This document shows positions 22,821 to 31,571 of a stretch of 64,000 nucleotides of DNA, piece by piece; positions within the stretch are counted from its first letter, which is position 1; each line of letters opens with the position of its first letter. The DNA comes from Brachymonas wangyanguii (lineage in GTDB: Bacteria; Pseudomonadota; Gammaproteobacteria; Burkholderiales; Burkholderiaceae_C). The position numbers and the translations under genes were made by a program. The stretch covers positions 1,798,001 through 1,862,000 of the forward strand of contig NZ_CP173677.1 of NCBI RefSeq assembly GCF_045055315.1, read 5' to 3'. The notes beneath the pieces were generated by a model. It made no database searches. It was not told the origin of the DNA and saw only the letters and a list, made by a program, of their open reading frames with translations.

Positions 22821-24089
22821 TCACTCGGGCAGGATCAGGATGGCGCGGAAATCATTGACGTTGGTGCGCGTAGGGCCAGTGATGACGGCATCGTCCAGCG
22901 CGCCGAAAAAGCCGTGGCCATCGTTATCCTGCAGCGATTGCACTGGCGACAGGCCTTGCGCCCAGGCGCGTTCCAGCGTGTCCGGCGTCAGGATCGCGCC
23001 GGCAATCGGCTCCAGGCCATCGACGCCATCGGTATCGGCGGCCAGCGCCCAGACGCGGGCAGCACCGCGCAGGCTCAGGCCGAGCGAGAGCAGGTATTCC
23101 ACATTGCGCCCGCCCCGGCCCTGGCCACGCACCGTGACCGTGGTTTCGCCACCTGACAGCAGCACACAAGGCGGCTGGAACGGTTGGCCATGCAGCAGCA
23201 CCTGCTGCGTCAGGCCGGCCAGCACCTTGCCGACCTCGCGCGACTCGCCTTCGATGCTGTCGCCGAGGATATACGGCGTCACACCCGCAGCCTCTGCCAC
23301 CCGCGCCGCGGCCTGCAGCGCCAGTTGCGGCGTAGCCACCAGTTGTGCCGTGCTGCCCTGCAGGCGCGCATCGTCCGGCTTGACCGATTCGCCAGCGCCG
23401 CTGTCCAGCAACTGGCGTACCGCATCGGGCATCTCGATGTCATAACGCTGCAGGATCTCCAGCGCATCGGCACAGGTCGTGGCATCACCCACCGTCGGGC
23501 CAGAGGCGATATCGGCCAGCTGGTCGCCCGGCACGTCGGAGATCAGCAGTGTCAGTCGCCGCGCCGGATGGCATTGCGCTGCCAGTCGGCCACCCTTGAT
23601 CGCCGACAGGTGGCGGCGCACGGTATTGATTTCACTGATGCTGGCTCCGGACTGCAGCAGCGCACGTGCCAGCTGCTGCTTGTGTTCCAGCGTGATGCCA
23701 GGCAAGGGCAGCGGCAGCAGCGCCGAACCACCACCCGAGATCAGGCAGAGCACCGTATCCTCGGGCGTCAGGTCCTGCACCAGTGCCATGATGCGGCGTG
23801 CCGCCTGCTCGCCGGCGGCATCGGGCACCGGATGGGCTGCTTCGACGATCTCGATATGCTTGCAGGCGGTCGCATGGCCATAGGCGGTCACCACCAGCCC
23901 CTGCAGCGGGCCATCCCAGTGCTGCTCCACCACCTGCGCCATCTCGGCCGATGCCTTGCCGGCACCGATCACCAGCAGCCGGCCGGGCGGCAGCTGTTGC
24001 AGGAATGGCGGCAGGCAGCGCGCCGGCTGTGCGGCGGCCACGGCGGCATCGAACATGTCTCGCAGCAATTGGCGCGGATTCGGATCCAT
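22821..24089 (-). CDS. Glycerate 2-kinase, MOFRL/GckA (TtuD) family
   Basis: A 422-residue type II glycerate kinase, often labelled hydroxypyruvate reductase TtuD. It has VIGAGKASAEMAQ near residue 40, the phosphate loop CLISGGGSALLPLP near 115, and the MOFRL domain with GGRNVEYLLSLGL and ALAADTDGVDG. It phosphorylates D-glycerate to 2-phosphoglycerate, feeding glycolysis from glycolate, tartrate or serine routes. ATG 24089 follows GGGAGGG by 6 bases and is preferred over TTG 24095. It lies 33 bases after cyanase on the same strand. Confidence 0.93.
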   Translation of the reverse strand: MDPNPRQLLRDMFDAAVAAAQPARCLPPFLQQLPPGRLLVIGAGKASAEMAQVVEQHWDGPLQGLVVTAYGHATACKHIEIVEAAHPVPDAAGEQAARRIMALVQDLTPEDTVLCLISGGGSALLPLPLPGITLEHKQQLARALLQSGASISEINTVRRHLSAIKGGRLAAQCHPARRLTLLISDVPGDQLADIASGPTVGDATTCADALEILQRYDIEMPDAVRQLLDSGAGESVKPDDARLQGSTAQLVATPQLALQAAARVAEAAGVTPYILGDSIEGESREVGKVLAGLTQQVLLHGQPFQPPCVLLSGGETTVTVRGQGRGGRNVEYLLSLGLSLRGAARVWALAADTDGVDGLEPIAGAILTPDTLERAWAQGLSPVQSLQDNDGHGFFGALDDAVITGPTRTNVNDFRAILILPE

Positions 24090-24122
24090 CTGCAACCCTC
24101 CCTGGTCAAATAGACGGCAAGC

Positions 24123-24572
24123 TCAGTAGCTCTTGTACGACAGGAACTTGCCGGACAGCACGATGTTGACGCGATCGCCCTTGGGATCTTCTTCACGCTG
24201 GATGTCCATGGAAAAATCGATCGCGCTCATGATGCCATCGCCAAACTCCTCGTGGATCAGCTCCTTGATGCTGCCGCCATAGACGTTGATGATTTCATAG
24301 AAACGGTAAAGCAGCGCATCGGTCGGCACGGCCGTGGGCAGACCACCCTTGTACGGCACCACCTGCAACCAGGCCACAGCCTCGTCGCTCAGGCCAAAGA
24401 TCTTGCCGATGGTCTCGGCCTGCTGCTTGTCGAACGTCATCTGGCCCAGGCAACCGGCCGTGGTCCATTCCTTGCTCATGCCAATGGCACTGGCCACATC
24501 GGCCCACTTGATGCCCTTGGCTACCTTGGCGGACAGGATCATGGCGGTGACTTGGGTGCGGTCGGAAATCAT
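24123..24572 (-). CDS. cynS: Cyanate hydratase (cyanase)
   Basis: A 149-residue cyanase that converts cyanate and bicarbonate to ammonia and CO2. The catalytic trio is visible as Arg90 and Glu93 in LLYRFYEI and Ser116 in GIMSAIDF, with the same spacing as Arg96, Glu99 and Ser122 of E. coli. Start ATG 24572 has AAGGAG 7 bases upstream; the longer frame to 24665 is not used. There is no carbonic anhydrase (cynT) or CynR regulator next to it, so it is an orphan gene, perhaps for detoxifying cyanate made from carbamoyl phosphate. Confidence 0.97.
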   Translation of the reverse strand: MISDRTQVTAMILSAKVAKGIKWADVASAIGMSKEWTTAGCLGQMTFDKQQAETIGKIFGLSDEAVAWLQVVPYKGGLPTAVPTDALLYRFYEIINVYGGSIKELIHEEFGDGIMSAIDFSMDIQREEDPKGDRVNIVLSGKFLSYKSY

Positions 24573-24680
24573 CGGGACACTCCTTGCGGGAACCGCGGGA
24601 CAGATGCCGCGGGGTCCAGTGCATGCTAGCGCGGCTTTCCGCCCGCGGCAAACCCATGCCCCCACCCGCAGGCTGCCTGT

Positions 24681-25742
24681 TCAGCCATGCTCGCGCCGAT
24701 AGCGCGCTGGCGTCTGCCCGCTGTACTTGCGAAACGCCACGCTGAAGGCCGATTCCGACTGGTAGCCAGTCAGCTCGGCGATCTGGGCCAGGCTGTGACG
24801 CGGATCGCGCAGCAGCTCCATGCCATGCAACATGCGCAACTGCGTCAGAAAGGCCCAGGGCGACATGCCGGCATGCTGCGCAAAGTGGCGGGTAAAGGTG
24901 GCACGCGACATCGCGGCGCGTTCGGCCAGGCTATCCAGCGACCAGTCACCGCCGGGCTGCTGCCACATCGCCTGCACCACTGCCTGCAGCCGTGGTTCGG
25001 CCAGCAGGTTCAGCACGCCGGGCAACTGGCGTGCCGCCTCCGATTGCGCGTAGGCGCGCAGCACATGCAGCAACAGCGCCTGCGTCAGCAGATCGGCCAT
25101 GGCGCGTGCACCGGGCTGCTCGGCGCTGGTCTCCTGCCGCAGCAACTGCACCAGCCCCAGCACCGGGTGCAGCGCACTGCCGCCCATGGCGGCCGGCCAG
25201 AGCAGCGGCACATGCACCACCTGGATCGGCGCACCCGGCCAATGCGCCCCTGGCACCGACTCGGCCGAGCGTGGCTCCCCAAGGATCAGCACATCGGGCA
25301 GCGCCTGCAGCAGCAAGCCGCCCGCCTCACCCTGGTGCACGAAGCGGCCACAGACCAGATCCAGGCTGTCACGCAGGCAGGCCTCGTCGCTGGCATTGCT
25401 GCGCAGCGGCAACCAGCCCTGCTGCCGCAGCGGCCGGCGCGTATCATCCAATGCGCCATCGTGCGGAATCGCGCCCTGCAGCGCCACCAGGTTGTGCGCC
25501 AGGCCGCGCGGCAACACCACCATCTCGCCCTGCAGCAGCGGGTACCAGCGCCCGTCGGGCAGCCCGAGCCGGCACCCCCCTTCCAGCACGGTATGGAACA
25601 GCGCGATGCCAGCTGGCGCCTGCGCATGCGGCAGCGCAAACACGTCATGCATGCGGCAGCGCAAGTCCAGCTGTCCGCGCAACCGTGCCCACTGCAGCAG
25701 GCGGCCCAGGGTATCGGCCGCGGTTTCCTCGTTTGCCCGCAT
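24681..25742 (-). CDS. AraC family transcriptional regulator with N-terminal cupin domain
   Basis: A 353-residue regulator. The N-terminal 200 residues match the cupin_6 sensor type (DTLGRLLQWARLRGQLDLRC ... GIALFHTVLEGGCRL). The C-terminal 100 residues hold two HTH motifs (WSLDSLAERAAMSRATFTRHFAQHAGMSPWAFL and the SLAQIAELTGYQSESAFSVAFRKYSGQTPARYR signature). It is divergent from the OsmC-like gene, 117 bases away, with a palindrome between, so it probably controls that gene. ATG 25742 is the start consistent with the cupin domain. The effector is unknown. Confidence 0.9.
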   Translation of the reverse strand: MRANEETAADTLGRLLQWARLRGQLDLRCRMHDVFALPHAQAPAGIALFHTVLEGGCRLGLPDGRWYPLLQGEMVVLPRGLAHNLVALQGAIPHDGALDDTRRPLRQQGWLPLRSNASDEACLRDSLDLVCGRFVHQGEAGGLLLQALPDVLILGEPRSAESVPGAHWPGAPIQVVHVPLLWPAAMGGSALHPVLGLVQLLRQETSAEQPGARAMADLLTQALLLHVLRAYAQSEAARQLPGVLNLLAEPRLQAVVQAMWQQPGGDWSLDSLAERAAMSRATFTRHFAQHAGMSPWAFLTQLRMLHGMELLRDPRHSLAQIAELTGYQSESAFSVAFRKYSGQTPARYRREHG

Positions 25743-25764
25743 CAATCGATCCGATAAGTCAAAA

Positions 25765-25787
25765 TTTTGGAAGGATATTGTCCAAAA
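25765..25787. promoter_or_regulatory. Palindrome in the araC-type / osmC divergent region
   Basis: TTTTGGA and TCCAAAA form perfect 7-bp arms around 9 bases in an AT-rich patch. It is 23-45 bases upstream of the AraC start and 73-95 bases upstream of the OsmC start. It is a candidate operator for either gene. Confidence 0.5.
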
Positions 25788-25859
25788 GAATTTTATCCCG
25801 GCGCTAAGATGGTTCCCACGCACCGCGTTTTCCTGTTTACCCCCTCAAGGAGTTGTCTC

Positions 25860-26405
25860 ATGAGCGAAGAGAAAAAGTACCTGGCCCCGATCGATGCCGA
25901 AGGCCTGGCCAAGTTTGCCGAAGTCGGCCGCAACAACCCGGACCGCCGTGGCACCAACAAGATCCACACCATCTGTGTCGGCCAGTACCGCACCCTGAGC
26001 TACCTGACCAACCCCGATCCGATGCACCCCGCCGTGGTGGTCGATGAGCCGCTGCACCTGTTCGGCCAGAACACCGCGCCGGCTCCCGGTGAAGTGGTAC
26101 TGTCCGGCCTGGGCGGCTGCCTGGCTGTCGGCATCACCGCCGTGGCCACCCACCGCAATGTGCGTCTGAGCAAGCTGGAAGTCTTTCTGGAAGGCGATAT
26201 CGGCAACAGCGCTGCCTGGGGTGCTGGCGGTGCCGAGCGCGAGCCGGCCCAGATGGGCTTCCAGGCCGTGCGCGTCAAGGTCGTGATCGAAGGCGATGCC
26301 AGCCGCGAAGAACTGGACGCCATCGTCCAGCACGCCAACTACTACTCGCCGGTTGCCAACACCATTCGCAACCCGGTGCAGTTCGACATCTCCCTGGCTG
26401 ACTGA
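25860..26405 (+). CDS. OsmC family protein
   Basis: A 181-residue member of the OsmC/Ohr fold. The cysteine-bearing helix reads EVVLSGLGGCLAVGITAVATHRN near residue 75. At the site of the second reactive cysteine (CPV in OsmC and Ohr) it has YYSPVANTIRNP, so a two-cysteine peroxidase mechanism is unlikely. Such variants are widespread and uncharacterised. ATG 25860 has AAGGAG upstream at 7 bases; the frame back to 25767 is not conserved. Next on the strand come a TauE-type exporter and a sulfur-linked MBL hydrolase. Confidence 0.88.
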   Translation: MSEEKKYLAPIDAEGLAKFAEVGRNNPDRRGTNKIHTICVGQYRTLSYLTNPDPMHPAVVVDEPLHLFGQNTAPAPGEVVLSGLGGCLAVGITAVATHRNVRLSKLEVFLEGDIGNSAAWGAGGAEREPAQMGFQAVRVKVVIEGDASREELDAIVQHANYYSPVANTIRNPVQFDISLAD

Positions 26406-26482
26406 TCCCCGGATCCGGCCATTGCAAGCCGCTGCTGCCAGCCCTGTCTTGGGCCTGGTACAGCGGCTTTGCTGTTTCTGCA

Positions 26483-26512
26483 CAATCATTTTATTTATAT
26501 ATATAATGATTG
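26483..26512. promoter_or_regulatory. AT-rich palindromic operator upstream of the tauE-like gene
   Basis: CAATCATT and AATGATTG are perfect 8-bp arms separated by 14 bases made only of A and T. It ends 31 bases before the tauE-like start. In Xylella and Agrobacterium the related sulfide operon is controlled by the ArsR-type sensor BigR at an AT-rich palindrome; no such regulator gene is seen here. Confidence 0.5.
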
Positions 26513-26543
26513 CAGCTTGACAGCCTTCTGAAGGCACACCTCC

Positions 26544-27359
26544 ATGACCAGCAGCATCTTCCTCGGACTTCTTATCGGCACCGTGATGGGCCTGACCGGT
26601 GCCGGCGGCGGCATCCTGTCGATTCCGGCGCTGGTGCTCGGCACCGGCATGGGCATGGTCGCCGCCAAGCCGGTCGCGCTGACCGCCGTCAGCCTCGGCT
26701 CGGCGATTGGCGCCGCCGATGGCCTGCGGCTGGGGCTGGTGCGCTACAAGGCAGCGCTCTACATGGTGCTGCTGGGGGCTCTGTTTTCCCCGCTGGGCCA
26801 GTGGGCCGCGCACCAGGTGCCAGCCGCCTTCCTCGCCGTCCTGTTCAGTGCCATCCTGCTGCTGGTGGCCTGGCGCAGCTGGAAAAAACCCGCACCCGAG
26901 CCTGCACACAGCTACGAGCGCCAGGTGCCCTGCCAACTCAACCCTGCTACCGGCCGCTTTTCCTGGACGCCGGCCTGCTTCACCACCCTGGGCCTGATCG
27001 GCGCCACCACCGGCCTGATGACCGGCATGCTGGGCGTGGGCGGCGGCTTCTTCATCGTGCCGATGCTGCAGCGCTACACCAACCTGACGCAGCAAAGCAT
27101 CGTCGTCACCTCGCTCGCCGTGATCGCGCTGGTGTCCGGCTCCACCGTGCTGCAGATGCTGCTGCACGGCCAGGCCGAGATCGTGTCTTCCGGCTGGATC
27201 TTTGTCATCGCCACCTGTGTCGGCATGGTCCTGAGCCGGCTGGTCGCCGCACGCGTGCCCGCCCTCTGGAGCAAGCGCGGCTTTGCCCTGCTGGTGCTGC
27301 TGGCCACCGTGCTGCTGCTGCTCAAGACCTTTGCTCCGGGCCTGCTGCCCCTGTCCTGA
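26544..27359 (+). CDS. TauE/SafE family sulfite/organosulfonate exporter
   Basis: A 271-residue membrane protein with about eight hydrophobic segments in two repeats. Each repeat opens with the family motif: GLLIGTVMGLTGAGGGILSIPAL near residue 5 and GATTGLMTGMLGVGGGFFIVPML near 152. TauE/SafE proteins export sulfite, sulfoacetate or similar sulfur anions. It is 18 bases upstream of an MBL hydrolase of the persulfide-dioxygenase type, as in bigR operons, so exporting sulfite made from H2S oxidation is a reasonable inference. Confidence 0.9.
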   Translation: MTSSIFLGLLIGTVMGLTGAGGGILSIPALVLGTGMGMVAAKPVALTAVSLGSAIGAADGLRLGLVRYKAALYMVLLGALFSPLGQWAAHQVPAAFLAVLFSAILLLVAWRSWKKPAPEPAHSYERQVPCQLNPATGRFSWTPACFTTLGLIGATTGLMTGMLGVGGGFFIVPMLQRYTNLTQQSIVVTSLAVIALVSGSTVLQMLLHGQAEIVSSGWIFVIATCVGMVLSRLVAARVPALWSKRGFALLVLLATVLLLLKTFAPGLLPLS

Positions 27360-27377
27360 TTTTTCCGGGAGACTGCC

Positions 27378-28271
27378 ATGACCACCCCTGCCACCCACAT
27401 CACGGCCTTTTTCGACAGCTACTCCAGCACCTTCAGCTACGTGCTGGACCAGGGACCGGGCAGTGCCTGCGCCATCATTGATCCGGTACTGGACTACGAA
27501 CCCAAGTCGGGCTGCACCAGCACCGACAGCGCCGAACAGCTGGTCCAGTTCGTGCGTGAGCGCCAGCTGCAGCTGCACTACATCCTGGAAACCCACGCCC
27601 ACGCCGACCACCTGTCCAGCGCGCCCTGGCTGCGCCAGCAGCTCGGTGGCCAGATCGTCATTGGCCAGCCGATCACCACCGTGCAAAAGACCTTCAGCGG
27701 CATCTACAACCTGAAGGACCTGGCGCTGGACGGCAGCCAGTTTGATCGGCTGCTGTCCGAAGGCGAAAGCCTGCAGCTGGGCAGCCTGCGCATCGAGGCC
27801 ATGCACGTGCCCGGCCACACCCCGGCCGACATGGCCTACCACGTCATCACCGCCGCGGGCGAAGCCGATCTGGTGTTCGTTGGCGATACCCTGTTCGCGC
27901 CCGACGCCGGCACCGCACGCTGCGACTTTCCCGGCGGCAACGCGCACCAGATGTTCCACTCGGTGCGCCGTCTGCTGTCGCTGCCAGACAATACCCGCAT
28001 CTTCCTCTGCCACAACTACGCCGAAGGCGTGACCGCTGACCCGGCCGCCTTCTGCGAGCACACCGTGGCCGAGCACAAGGCCGGCAATATCCATGTGCAC
28101 GACGGCATCTCCGAAGAGGATTTTGTCAGCATGCGCACCGCGCGCGACAAGACACTGGACATGCCCAAGCTGATCCTGCCGGCAGTGCAGGTCAACATCC
28201 GCGCCGGCCAGCTACCGCCCGCCGAAGACAACGGCACGCACTACCTGAAGATCCCGCTCAACGTGCTGTAA
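27378..28271 (+). CDS. Metallo-beta-lactamase fold hydrolase, Blh/ETHE1-like (probable persulfide dioxygenase)
   Basis: A 297-residue MBL-fold protein. Metal motif THAHADHL near residue 74, then HVPGHTPADMAYH near 141, GDTLFAPDAGTARCDFPGG near 170 and FLCHNYAEG near 214. The GTARCDFPGG run is characteristic of ETHE1/Blh-type persulfide dioxygenases. These use non-haem iron to oxidise glutathione persulfide to sulfite. Its tauE-type neighbour would remove the sulfite. No rhodanese domain is fused. Confidence 0.88.
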   Translation: MTTPATHITAFFDSYSSTFSYVLDQGPGSACAIIDPVLDYEPKSGCTSTDSAEQLVQFVRERQLQLHYILETHAHADHLSSAPWLRQQLGGQIVIGQPITTVQKTFSGIYNLKDLALDGSQFDRLLSEGESLQLGSLRIEAMHVPGHTPADMAYHVITAAGEADLVFVGDTLFAPDAGTARCDFPGGNAHQMFHSVRRLLSLPDNTRIFLCHNYAEGVTADPAAFCEHTVAEHKAGNIHVHDGISEEDFVSMRTARDKTLDMPKLILPAVQVNIRAGQLPPAEDNGTHYLKIPLNVL

Positions 28272-28429
28272 AACGGCCTCGGCAGGCGGGCTATCGGCCC
28301 ATCTGCCACAAGCCCGGTCACAGGACGTAAAATCAATCCTTTCCGGCATGCCCAGTCAAGCTGCGCATGCCTTTTGCCATGTGACTCTGCCCGGCCCTGT
28401 GCCGCGGCCCTCCAGACCTACAGCCCACC

Positions 28430-31400
28430 ATGACAGACGCCCTGCAGCAGCCCGCCCTGGCCGCCCTGACCAAGTCCTTTGAACCCGCCGCCATCGAAGC
28501 CCACTGGGGCCCCGAATGGGAGCGCCGCGGCTATGGCATTGCCGGCTTCCGCGGCACTGGCCAGCCCAGCGCCGACGCCCACGCGGCCGGCCGCGACTTC
28601 GCCATCCAGCTGCCGCCACCCAACGTCACCGGCACGCTGCACATGGGCCACGCCTTCAACCAGACCATCATGGACAGCCTGACACGCTACCACCGCATGT
28701 CCGGCTTCAACACCGCCTGGGTGCCCGGCACCGACCACGCCGGCATCGCCACGCAAATCGTCGTCGAGCGCCAGCTGCAGGAACAGGGCATCAGCCGCCA
28801 CGACATGGGCGCCACCCCGCCCGAGGCGCGCAAGAACTTCATCTCCAGGGTCTGGGAATGGAAAGAGCACAGCGGCAACACCATCACCAACCAGATGCGC
28901 CGCATGGGCACCAGCGTCGACTGGAGCCGCGAATACTTCACCATGGACGACAAGCTCAGCCATGTCGTCACCGAAACCTTTGTCCGCCTCTACCAGCAGG
29001 GCCTGATCTACCGCGGCAAGCGCCTGGTCAACTGGGACCCGGTGCTCAAGTCCGCCGTCTCCGACCTGGAAGTCGAAAGCGCCGAGGAAGACGGCCACCT
29101 GTGGCACATCGCCTACCCGCTGTCTGACGGCAGCGGCAGCCTGACCGTCGCCACCACCCGCCCCGAAACCATGCTCGGCGACGTCGCCGTCATGGTGCAC
29201 CCGGAAGACGAGCGCTACCAGGCCCTGATCGGCAAGACCGTTACCCTGCCGCTGGTCGGCCGCGAGATCCCGGTCATCGCCGATGACTACGTGGACCGCG
29301 CATTCGGTACCGGCGTGGTGAAAGTCACCCCGGCACACGACCAGAACGACTACGCCGTCGGCCAGCGTCACAGCCTGCCGATGATCTGCGTGCTGGAGCT
29401 GGACGCCACCATCAACGACAACGCCCCTGAAGCCTACCGTGGCCTGGACCGGTTCGTCGCGCGCAAGGCCGTGGTGAAAGACCTGGAGGGACTTGGCGTG
29501 CTGGTGGAAACCAAAAAGCACAAGCTGATGGTGCCGCGCTGCGCCCGTACCGGCCAGGTCGTCGAGCCCATGCTCACCGACCAGTGGTTCGTCGCCATGA
29601 ACGCCGTCGGCAAGGACGACCCGACCGGCAAGAGCATCGCCCAGAAAGCCATCGACGCCGTTGACAGCGGCCAGGTCCGCTTCGTGCCGGAAAACTGGGT
29701 CAACACCTACAACCAGTGGATGCACAACATCCAGGACTGGTGCATCAGCCGCCAACTCTGGTGGGGCCACCAGATCCCGGCCTGGTACGACGAAGACGGC
29801 GAAGTCTACGTCGCCCGCAACGAGGAAGAAGCGAAACAGCAATGGCGCCAGGCCATCGACGACGCCATGGCCCACGCCCGCGTCCGCTGCCACACCGCCG
29901 AGACTGATCGCCTGCAGGCCAAGCTCACGCGCGGCCCGAAGCTCACGCGCGACGAAGACGTGCTCGACACCTGGTACTCCTCCGCCCTGGTCCCCTTCAG
30001 CACCATGGGCTGGCCGGAGGCGGCCAACAACAGCGCAGCCCTGGGACAGGCCGCTGCCGGCGCTGGCGACTTGGCGAGCGCAGCGAGCAGGAGCCAGCCC
30101 GGCAACGGCCTGGCACAGGGCGGCACCAGCGACTACGACCTCTACCTCCCCAGCACCGTCCTGGTCACCGGCTACGACATCATCTTCTTCTGGGTCGCCC
30201 GCATGATCATGATGACGACCCACTTCACCGGCCAGGTCCCGTTCCGCCACGTCTACATCCACGGCCTGGTACGCGATGCCCAGGGCAAGAAAATGTCCAA
30301 GTCCGAAGGCAACGTGCTCGACCCGGTCGACCTGATCGACGGCATCGAGCTCGCCCCGCTGCTGGACAAGCGCGTGGTCGGCCTGCGCAAGCCCGAAACC
30401 GCGCCCAAGGTACGCAAGGACACCGAAAAGGAATTCCCCGACGGCATCCCGGCCTACGGCGCCGACGCCCTGCGTTTCACCTTTGCGGCATTGGCCAGCC
30501 TCGGCCGCAGCATCAACTTTGACAGCAAGCGCTGCGAAGGCTATCGCAACTTCTGCAACAAGCTCTGGAACGCCACCCGCTTCGTCCTCATGCAGTGCGA
30601 GGGCCACGACTGCGGCATCGTCCACCCCAGCGGTGACGACAAGGTCTGCGACAAGAGCTACAAGACCTTCAGCCAGCCGGATCGCTGGATCGTCAGCCAG
30701 CTGCAACGCGTCGAAGCCGAAGTCGCCAAGGGCTTTGCCGAATACCGCCTCGACAACGTCGCCAACACCCTGTACGACTTCGTCTGGAACGAATTCTGCG
30801 ACTGGTACCTGGAAATCGCCAAGGTGCAGATCCAGACCGGTGACGAGCCGGCCCAGCGCGGTACGCGCTACACGCTGATCCGCGTGCTGGAGACCATCCT
30901 GCGCCTGGCGCACCCGGTCATCCCCTTCATCACCGAAGAACTCTGGCAGAAGGTTGCGCCGCTGGCCGGCCGTGCCGGCGCCTCCGTCGCCGTGGCCGAA
31001 TACCCGGTGTGCAACCCGGAAAAATTCGACGAACAAGCCGAACAGTACGTCGCCAAGCTCAAGCAGCTGGTCGACGCCTGCCGCAACCTGCGCGGTGAAA
31101 TGCAGGTCTCGCCGGCGCAGCGCCTGCCGCTTTACGCCCTGGGCGACGATGCCTTCCTGACGCAGGCCGCCCCGGCCCTGCAGGCACTGGCCAAGCTGTC
31201 CGAAGTCAAGGTGTTTGCCGATGAGGCCAGCTGGCAGGCCGCCGCCCAGGCCGCACCGGTCGCCGTTGTCGGCGAGGCACGCCTGGCGCTGTTCATGGAA
31301 ATCGACAAGGACGCCGAACGCGCGCGCCTGGGCAAGGAAGTCGCCCGCCTGCAGGGTGAAATCGCCAAGGCCCAGGGCAAGCTCGGCAACCAGAACTTCG

Positions 31401-31504
31401 TCGCCAAGGCCCCGCCTGCCGTGATCGAGCAGGAAAAGCAGCGTGTCGCCGACTTTGGCGCCACGCTGGCCAAGGTGCAGGAGCAGCTGGCGCGCCTGGG
31501 CTGA
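28430..31504 (+). CDS. valS: Valyl-tRNA synthetase
   Basis: A 1024-residue class I synthetase. The HIGH motif is HMGH in PPNVTGTLHMGH near residue 70, and the KMSKS motif GKKMSKSEGNVLDP is near 620. The editing (CP1) domain, anticodon-binding domain (FCDWYLEIAKVQIQ) and C-terminal coiled coil (KDAERARLGKEVARLQGEIAK) are all present. An Ala/Gly/Ser-rich insertion of about 35 residues sits between FSTMGWPE and YLPSTVLVTGYD (DNA about 30022-30132). The gene is single and ends at a hairpin shared with the convergent permease gene. Confidence 0.97.
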   Translation: MTDALQQPALAALTKSFEPAAIEAHWGPEWERRGYGIAGFRGTGQPSADAHAAGRDFAIQLPPPNVTGTLHMGHAFNQTIMDSLTRYHRMSGFNTAWVPGTDHAGIATQIVVERQLQEQGISRHDMGATPPEARKNFISRVWEWKEHSGNTITNQMRRMGTSVDWSREYFTMDDKLSHVVTETFVRLYQQGLIYRGKRLVNWDPVLKSAVSDLEVESAEEDGHLWHIAYPLSDGSGSLTVATTRPETMLGDVAVMVHPEDERYQALIGKTVTLPLVGREIPVIADDYVDRAFGTGVVKVTPAHDQNDYAVGQRHSLPMICVLELDATINDNAPEAYRGLDRFVARKAVVKDLEGLGVLVETKKHKLMVPRCARTGQVVEPMLTDQWFVAMNAVGKDDPTGKSIAQKAIDAVDSGQVRFVPENWVNTYNQWMHNIQDWCISRQLWWGHQIPAWYDEDGEVYVARNEEEAKQQWRQAIDDAMAHARVRCHTAETDRLQAKLTRGPKLTRDEDVLDTWYSSALVPFSTMGWPEAANNSAALGQAAAGAGDLASAASRSQPGNGLAQGGTSDYDLYLPSTVLVTGYDIIFFWVARMIMMTTHFTGQVPFRHVYIHGLVRDAQGKKMSKSEGNVLDPVDLIDGIELAPLLDKRVVGLRKPETAPKVRKDTEKEFPDGIPAYGADALRFTFAALASLGRSINFDSKRCEGYRNFCNKLWNATRFVLMQCEGHDCGIVHPSGDDKVCDKSYKTFSQPDRWIVSQLQRVEAEVAKGFAEYRLDNVANTLYDFVWNEFCDWYLEIAKVQIQTGDEPAQRGTRYTLIRVLETILRLAHPVIPFITEELWQKVAPLAGRAGASVAVAEYPVCNPEKFDEQAEQYVAKLKQLVDACRNLRGEMQVSPAQRLPLYALGDDAFLTQAAPALQALAKLSEVKVFADEASWQAAAQAAPVAVVGEARLALFMEIDKDAERARLGKEVARLQGEIAKAQGKLGNQNFVAKAPPAVIEQEKQRVADFGATLAKVQEQLARLG

Positions 31505-31524
31505 TTCCCGTACCCGCCAACAGC

Positions 31525-31548
31525 AACGGCCACCCCAGGGTGGCCGTT
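31525..31548. terminator. Convergent hairpin between valS and the amino-acid permease gene
   Basis: A perfect 10-bp stem, AACGGCCACC with GGTGGCCGTT, around a CCAG loop, 20 bases past valS. A broken T-rich stretch (CTTGTCTT) follows. It may serve both directions. Confidence 0.65.
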
Positions 31549-31571
31549 CTTGTCTTGGGCAAGGCGCTTGT

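Noticed and set aside
28418..31036. An 872-codon minus-strand frame opposite valS
   Set aside because: Antisense shadow of an unmistakable valyl-tRNA synthetase; composition is repetitive Val/Asp/Gly with no motifs.
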